From NCBI RefSeq assembly GCF_004330295.1, contig NZ_SJOJ01000010.1:1-64000 (forward strand): 64,000 nt of DNA, written 5' to 3'. Below are positions 58,732 to 64,000 of the stretch, piece after piece. The DNA is from Rahnella victoriana. Lineage in GTDB: Bacteria; Pseudomonadota; Gammaproteobacteria; Enterobacterales; Enterobacteriaceae. The position numbers were made by a program, and so were the translations under genes. Numbering within the stretch: position 1 is the first letter of the stretch; the number at the start of each line of letters is the position of its first letter. The notes beneath the pieces were generated by a model. That model was not told the origin of the DNA. It searched no databases and worked only from the letters and a program-made list of their open reading frames with translations.

Positions 58732-58960
58732 GTCTGTAAAGCACTTTGTTGAGAATATTTCTCATTACCACAATGTCGTCATGGCTACTTATTGAACATC
58801 CATAAGGTCATTAAGGACTCCGTTTTATTTCGCCTTACGCCTTGTCCGGATGATTTTTGCGCGATGTGCCGCAGGATCATACGCTGTTTTGCGCAATGGA
58901 TTGGGGTACTTCGCAGAGTACGGTACACTTAAGGTATTGCACCTTAACTTTGAAGCCCTT

Positions 58961-60625
58961 ATGCGTCGTCTAACTTTGTGGATGCTTTTACTGAGCAGTT
59001 TGTCCACAGCAGCTTTTGCTGAGACTGCCCCCCAACACGCCAGCCCGACGGCAGTCAGTACGCCGGTGAAAGATATTCGCCAGAGCGGCTTTGTCTATTG
59101 CGTTAATGGCATGATCAATACTTTTAATCCGCAGAAAGCCAGCAGCGGGTTAATTATCGATACTCTTGCAGCACAGTTATACGATCGCCTGCTGGATGTC
59201 GACCCCTATACCTACCGCCTGATCCCCGAACTGGCGCAAAGCTGGGACGTGCTGGATGACGGCGCTACCTACCGTTTCCACCTGCGCAAAGACGTGCCTT
59301 TCCAGAAAACCCGCTGGTTTTCACCGACCCGTAAAATGAACGCCGACGACGTGGTGTTCAGCTTCCAGCGCATTATCGATCCGGATAATCACTATCACGC
59401 GGTCAACGGCGAGGAATACCCGTATTTCGACAGCCTGCAGTTTGGCCGCACGGTGAAAAGCGTCAAAAAACTCGATGATTATACGGTTGAGTTTCGCCTC
59501 AATAACCCGGACGCCTCTTTCCTCTGGCATCTGGCAACGCACTATGCGCCGGTGCTTTCCGCCGAGTATGCCGGCCGTCTGACCAAAGCCGGTAATGAAG
59601 AAGAGATCGACCGCCAGCCGGTCGGTACCGGCCCCTTCCAGCTTGGCGAATACCGCACCGGCCAGTACGTCCGTCTTGCGCGCAACGGCCAGTACTGGAA
59701 AGGCACCCCGCGCATGTCGCAGGTGGTGATTGATATGGGTGTCGGCGGCACCGGGCGTTTATCCAAATTACTGACCGGCGAGTGTGATGTGCTGGCCTAT
59801 CCGGCGGCGAGTCAGTTGTCGATTCTGCGTGAGGATCCGCGCCTGCGTCTTTCCCTGCGCCCCGGCATGAACGTTGCGTATCTGGCATTCAATACCAGCA
59901 AAGCGCCGCTCAACGATCCGCGTATTCGTCAGGCAGTGGCGCTGTCCATCAATAACCAGCGTCTGATGCAGTCGATTTATTACGGCACGGCAGAAACCGC
60001 CGCATCTATTTTACCGCGCGCCTCCTGGGCGTATGACAGCAATGCACAGGTCACGGAATACAATCCTGAAAAAGCGAAGCAAATACTGAAAGATCTCGGT
60101 CAGGAGAAACTCAGTCTGCATTTGTGGGTACCAACGGCGTCGCAATCCTTTAACCCCAGCCCGCTGAAAACCGCCGAGCTGATCCAGGCCGATCTGGCGC
60201 AGGTGGGCATCCGGGTGACGATTGTGCCGGTCGAAGGCCGTTTTCAGGAAGCCAAGCTGATGGAGATGAACCACGATCTGACGCTGACCGGCTGGTCGAC
60301 GGACAGCAACGACCCCGACAGTTTCTTCCGTCCGATGCTCAGTTGCGCGGCGATCCATTCGCAGACCAACTATGCTCACTGGTGTAGCCCTGAATTCGAT
60401 GAGTTGTTGCGTCAGGGGCTGTTGTCACAACAACTTTCTCAGCGCATTGAATTCTATCAGCAGGCGCAAAAAATCCTTGAGCAGGAGTTACCGGTGCTGC
60501 CGCTGGCGTCCTCCCTGCGTCTGCAGGCCTACCGTTATGATATTAAAGGGCTGGTGCTGAGCCCGTTTGGCAACTCGTCGTTTGCGGGTGTGTTCCGGGA
60601 TGATGAAGGAAGGAAAGCCCCATGA
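58961..60625 (+). CDS. sapA: SapA, periplasmic peptide-binding protein
   Basis: A 554-residue solute-binding protein of the oligopeptide family (E. coli SapA 547). Start ATG 58961 gives the signal [20 protein letters not shown]; the longer frame from 58850 is rejected. Typical parts are [20 protein letters not shown] and [20 protein letters not shown]. The Sap importer is linked to resistance to antimicrobial peptides, haem uptake and potassium uptake through Trk. A 7-base inverted repeat (58929-58947) sits in the leader. Overlaps sapB by four bases. Confidence 0.95.
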   Translation: MRRLTLWMLLLSSLSTAAFAETAPQHASPTAVSTPVKDIRQSGFVYCVNGMINTFNPQKASSGLIIDTLAAQLYDRLLDVDPYTYRLIPELAQSWDVLDDGATYRFHLRKDVPFQKTRWFSPTRKMNADDVVFSFQRIIDPDNHYHAVNGEEYPYFDSLQFGRTVKSVKKLDDYTVEFRLNNPDASFLWHLATHYAPVLSAEYAGRLTKAGNEEEIDRQPVGTGPFQLGEYRTGQYVRLARNGQYWKGTPRMSQVVIDMGVGGTGRLSKLLTGECDVLAYPAASQLSILREDPRLRLSLRPGMNVAYLAFNTSKAPLNDPRIRQAVALSINNQRLMQSIYYGTAETAASILPRASWAYDSNAQVTEYNPEKAKQILKDLGQEKLSLHLWVPTASQSFNPSPLKTAELIQADLAQVGIRVTIVPVEGRFQEAKLMEMNHDLTLTGWSTDSNDPDSFFRPMLSCAAIHSQTNYAHWCSPEFDELLRQGLLSQQLSQRIEFYQQAQKILEQELPVLPLASSLRLQAYRYDIKGLVLSPFGNSSFAGVFRDDEGRKAP

Positions 60626-61587
60626 TCATCTTCACGTTACGTCGTATTTTACTGTTGCTGGTCACCCTGTTTCTGCTCAGTCTGGTGGCGTTCAGCCTGA
60701 GTTATTTCACCCCGAATGCGCCGCTGCGCGGGGCGTCGTTGTGGGATGCCTATCACTTTTATTTTACTGGCCTGTTCCAGTTTGATTTTGGCGTGTCGAG
60801 CATTAACGGCGAAAGCATTACCTATCAGCTGAAAGCGGTATTTCCGGCCACCATGGAACTGTGTGTGCTGGCTTTCGCGCTGGCGCTAATCGTCGGCATC
60901 CCGCTGGGTATTCTGGCGGGGGTGATGCGCGGTAAATGGCCGGATGTCGCCATCAGCAGCCTCGCCCTGCTCGGTTTTTCGATTCCGGTATTCTGGCTGG
61001 CCGTGTTGCTGATGCTGTTCTTCTCGTTGCAACTGGGCTGGCTGCCGGTCTCCGGCCGTCTTGATTTGCTGTACCAGTTGAAAACCGTCACCGGCCTGAC
61101 GCTGGTGGATGCGTGGTTGTCCGATTCACCTTATCGCCATGAAATGATCATGAGTGCCGTCCGCCATATGATTTTGCCGATCGCCGCGCTGGCCGTCGCA
61201 CCGACCACCGAAGTGATCCGCCTGATGCGCATTTCCACCGACGATGTGTTGGCGAAAAACTATGTGAAAGCCGCCGCCACCCGTGGTTTATCGCGCTTTA
61301 CCATTATCCGCCGCCACGTGCTGCACAATGCGCTGCCGCCGATCATTCCTAAACTCGGCCTGCAATTTTCGACCATGCTGACGCTGGCGATGATCACCGA
61401 AGTGGTCTTTAACTGGCCGGGCATCGGCCGCTGGCTGATTAACGCTATCCGCCAGCAGGATTACGCGGCAATTTCTGCCGGTGTGATGGTAGTCGGTTCG
61501 CTGGTGATTGTGGTTAACGTGCTGTCAGACATTCTGGGCGCGGTGATGAATCCATTGAAACATAAGGAATGGTATGCCCTTCGATAA
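60622..61587 (+). CDS. sapB: SapB permease
   Basis: A 321-residue inner-membrane permease, same length as in E. coli. N-terminal membrane anchor at residues 9-29, coupling loop [20 protein letters not shown]. Overlaps sapC by 14 bases. Confidence 0.95.
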   Translation: MIIFTLRRILLLLVTLFLLSLVAFSLSYFTPNAPLRGASLWDAYHFYFTGLFQFDFGVSSINGESITYQLKAVFPATMELCVLAFALALIVGIPLGILAGVMRGKWPDVAISSLALLGFSIPVFWLAVLLMLFFSLQLGWLPVSGRLDLLYQLKTVTGLTLVDAWLSDSPYRHEMIMSAVRHMILPIAALAVAPTTEVIRLMRISTDDVLAKNYVKAAATRGLSRFTIIRRHVLHNALPPIIPKLGLQFSTMLTLAMITEVVFNWPGIGRWLINAIRQQDYAAISAGVMVVGSLVIVVNVLSDILGAVMNPLKHKEWYALR

Positions 61588-62464
61588 TGTATACCGCGAA
61601 AAACAGGTTCCCAGTCCGCTGCGCCATACGTGGGGGATTTTCTACCGCGACACGCTGTCGATGATCGGCTTTTACGGCGTGCTGGGTCTGCTGTGGCTGT
61701 GTATTTTCGGTCATCTGCTGGCGCCTTATGCGCTCGATCAGCAGTTCCTCGGTTATCAGTTGCTGCCGCCATCCTGGTCGCGCTACGGCAATGTGTCGTT
61801 TTTCCTCGGCACGGACGATCTGGGGCGCGATTTACTTAGCCGGATGTTAACCGGTGCTGCGCCGACGATCGGTGGCGCGCTGGTGATCACGCTGGCGGCC
61901 TCACTGTGTGGCGTGATTATCGGCGTACTTGCGGGGATCAGCCGTGGCCTGAAATCGGCCATCCTGAACCATATTCTCGATACATTGTTGTCGATCCCTT
62001 CCCTGCTGCTGGCGATTGTGGTGGTGGCCTTTATCGGCCCGAAACTGGAACACGCGATGCTGGCCGTCTGGCTGGCGTTGTTGCCACGTATTTCGCGCAC
62101 GATTTACAGCGCCGTACACGATGAGCTGGAAAAAGAGTATGTGGTGGCCGTAAGGCTCGACGGTGCCTCGACCTGGCAAATCCTGCGCTATGCCGTGTTG
62201 CCCAATATTGTGGCGGTGCTGGCGACGGAATTTACCCGTGCGCTGTCGATGGCGATCCTGGATATCGCCGCGTTAGGTTTTCTCGATCTGGGCGCGCAAC
62301 TGCCTTCACCGGAATGGGGCGCGATGCTCGGCGACTCGCTGGAACTGGTGTATGTCGCACCGTGGACGGTAATGTTGCCGGGTGCCGCCATTCTGGTTAG
62401 TGTGCTGCTGATCAACCTGCTGGGTGACGGTGTGCGTCGGGCGATCAATGCGGGGGTGGAATAA
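61574..62464 (+). CDS. sapC: SapC permease
   Basis: A 296-residue inner-membrane permease, same length as in E. coli, with [20 protein letters not shown] and the coupling loop [19 protein letters not shown]. Its last base is the first base of sapD. Confidence 0.95.
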   Translation: MPFDNVYREKQVPSPLRHTWGIFYRDTLSMIGFYGVLGLLWLCIFGHLLAPYALDQQFLGYQLLPPSWSRYGNVSFFLGTDDLGRDLLSRMLTGAAPTIGGALVITLAASLCGVIIGVLAGISRGLKSAILNHILDTLLSIPSLLLAIVVVAFIGPKLEHAMLAVWLALLPRISRTIYSAVHDELEKEYVVAVRLDGASTWQILRYAVLPNIVAVLATEFTRALSMAILDIAALGFLDLGAQLPSPEWGAMLGDSLELVYVAPWTVMLPGAAILVSVLLINLLGDGVRRAINAGVE

Positions 62465-63456
62465 TGCCGTTACTCGATATCCGCAATCTGACCATTGAAT
62501 TTATGACTGCCGACGGTCCGGTGAAAGCCGTAGATCGCGTCAGCATGACCCTGAATGCCGGTGAAATCCGCGGACTTGTAGGCGAATCCGGCTCAGGCAA
62601 GAGCCTGATTGCCAAAGCAATTTGTGGTGTGACCAAAGACAACTGGCGCGTCACCGCCGACCGGATGCGTTTCGACAATATCGACCTGTTGCAGCTGTCG
62701 CCACGCGAGCGGCGCAAACTGGTCGGGCAAAACGTGTCGATGATTTTTCAGGAACCGCAGTCCTGTCTGGATCCTTCTGAAAACATCGGCCGTCAGCTGA
62801 TTCAGGCCATTCCCGGCTGGACGTATAAAGGACGCTGGTATCAGCGCTGGAAATGGCGGAAAAAACGCGCCATCGAGTTGCTGCACCGCGTCGGCATCAA
62901 AGATCACAAAGACATTATGGCCAGTTATCCGTATGAGCTGACCGAAGGTGAATGCCAGAAAGTGATGATCGCCATTGCACTGGCGAACCAGCCACGTCTG
63001 CTGATTGCCGATGAGCCTACCAACGCCATGGAACCGACCACACAGGCGCAGATTTTCCGCCTGCTGGCGCGTCTCAACCAGAACAATAACACCACGATTT
63101 TGCTGATCAGCCACGACCTGCAAATGATGAGTAAATGGGCGAACCGCATTAACGTGCTGTATTGCGGGCAAACAGTGGAAAGCGCCGTGTGTGAAGAACT
63201 GCTGTCGGTACCGCATCATCCTTATACTCAGGCGCTGATCCGCGCGATGCCGGACTTCGGGCGTTCACTGCCCCATAAGAGCCGCCTGAATACGCTGCCG
63301 GGAGCCATTCCGTCACTGGAACATTTGCCGATTGGCTGTCGTCTCGGGCCGCGTTGCCCGTATGCACAGAAAAAATGCATCGAAACCCCGCGTCTGCGGC
63401 TGGCGAAAACCCATGCGTATGCCTGCCACTTTCCGCTGAACATGGAGGAGCAATAA
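62464..63456 (+). CDS. sapD: SapD ATPase
   Basis: A 330-residue ATPase, same length as in E. coli. Walker [15 protein letters not shown], Walker [12 protein letters not shown]. The ABC signature is LTEGECQKV instead of LSGGQ, which is normal for SapD, and the C-terminal Cys-rich segment [14 protein letters not shown] is the usual oligopeptide-ATPase motif. It overlaps sapF by one base. Confidence 0.95.
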   Translation: MPLLDIRNLTIEFMTADGPVKAVDRVSMTLNAGEIRGLVGESGSGKSLIAKAICGVTKDNWRVTADRMRFDNIDLLQLSPRERRKLVGQNVSMIFQEPQSCLDPSENIGRQLIQAIPGWTYKGRWYQRWKWRKKRAIELLHRVGIKDHKDIMASYPYELTEGECQKVMIAIALANQPRLLIADEPTNAMEPTTQAQIFRLLARLNQNNNTTILLISHDLQMMSKWANRINVLYCGQTVESAVCEELLSVPHHPYTQALIRAMPDFGRSLPHKSRLNTLPGAIPSLEHLPIGCRLGPRCPYAQKKCIETPRLRLAKTHAYACHFPLNMEEQ

Positions 63457-64000
63457 TGGGCGAAACCCTGCTCGAAGTCCGAAATCTGAGCAAAACGTTC
63501 CGTTATCGCACCGGACTGTTCCGCAAAATGAATCTTGATGCCGTGAAGCCGGTGAGTTTTACGCTGCGTGAAAAACAGACGCTGGCGATTATTGGCGAGA
63601 ACGGCTCAGGGAAATCGACGCTGGCGAAGATGCTGTCCGGCATGGTGGAGCCGAGCGGCGGCGAGATCCTGATTGATGAGCATCCGCTGGAGTTTCGCGA
63701 TTACCGCTTCCGCAGCCAGCAAATCAGGATGATTTTTCAGGATCCGAGCACCTCGCTCAATCCGCGTCAGCGTATCGGACAGTTGCTTGAAGCCCCGCTG
63801 CGTCTGAACGGGGAAATGGATGCCCAGCAGCGTGAACAGCGCATTAATCAGACCTTGCGTCTGGTCGGTATGCTGCCCGATCACGCCAATTATTATCCGC
63901 ACATGCTGGCATCCGGTCAGAAACAACGTGTGGCGCTGGCGCGGGCGCTGATCCTGCAACCGAAAGTGATTGTGGCCGATGAGGCGCTGGCCTCGCTCGA
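63456..64000 (+). CDS. sapF: SapF ATPase (3' end outside window)
   Basis: The first 181 codons of the second Sap ATPase (about 268 in E. coli). Walker A GENGSGKSTLAKML, Q-loop MIFQDPSTSLNP, signature LASGQKQRVALARAL and the start of Walker B VIVADEALASLD. GGAGGAG precedes ATG 63456. The gene is cut by the right edge. Confidence 0.95.
   Translation, partial: MGETLLEVRNLSKTFRYRTGLFRKMNLDAVKPVSFTLREKQTLAIIGENGSGKSTLAKMLSGMVEPSGGEILIDEHPLEFRDYRFRSQQIRMIFQDPSTSLNPRQRIGQLLEAPLRLNGEMDAQQREQRINQTLRLVGMLPDHANYYPHMLASGQKQRVALARALILQPKVIVADEALASL

Overview
The window looks like a chromosomal segment of an enterobacterium (order Enterobacterales). The basis is the sapABCDF, pspF/pspABCD-ycjX-ycjF, opgB, yaiL, hemB, katG and yiaWV genes in canonical form, a RyhB small RNA, a tRNA-Asn with the usual enterobacterial sequence, and a chromosomal hok/sok type locus. 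Gene content is closest in style to Yersiniaceae relatives such as Rahnella, Ewingella or Serratia; that placement is inference, not proof.

Layout. 1-7202: one-directional cluster of an ABC importer (ATPase cut by the left edge, Tat-exported binding protein, two permeases), an M24-fold enzyme that has lost the usual metal ligands, a flavin-reductase-like protein and a porin; it reads as uptake plus breakdown of an unknown small substrate. 7203-9112: decayed stretch with a broken DUF1471 gene and an outer-membrane barrel gene. 9349-10813: yiaW-yiaV. 11012-12082: aldo/keto reductase and a fossil LysR gene. 12137-19229: RND efflux pump, adaptor, two-component system and a divergent MipA-like protein. 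19496-24366: RluA-type pseudouridine synthase, yaiL, katG, a luciferase-like oxidoreductase. 24579-24740: tRNA-Asn with promoter and terminator.

24874-33095: an electrophile/aldehyde defence region: Old Yellow Enzyme, two nearly identical DJ-1/PfpI proteins, a NemR-like TetR regulator that keeps the redox Cys and Lys, two alpha/beta hydrolases, an aldehyde dehydrogenase and an XRE regulator. Five copies of one operator (TAGACCrGTCGTmTA) tie the duplicated DJ-1 genes and the regulator into one regulon. 33208-33493: a hok/mok/sok type I toxin-antitoxin locus. 33713-39264: FAD oxidoreductase, MetNIQ-like importer, AraC regulator and an unknown protein. 39304-41741: Fur-box-like site, strong terminator and opgB.

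42177-47500: livJHMGF-like importer preceded by a sigma-54 promoter and an NtrC-type site, so probably nitrogen-controlled. 47613-48917: small lipoprotein and hemB. 49132-53121: C39-peptidase ABC exporter, its HlyD adaptor and a divergent 63-residue precursor with a double-glycine-type leader, with no visible immunity gene. 53236-58596: psp envelope-stress regulon. 58602-58731: RyhB with its Fur box, antisense to the gap between pspF and sapA. 58961-64000: sapABCD and the start of sapF, cut by the right edge.

Four decayed genes (DUF1471 twice, LysR, alpha/beta hydrolase) lie at the borders of the accessory blocks and mark past deletions. Starts were moved inward from the longest open frames where ribosome binding sites and family lengths demanded it.
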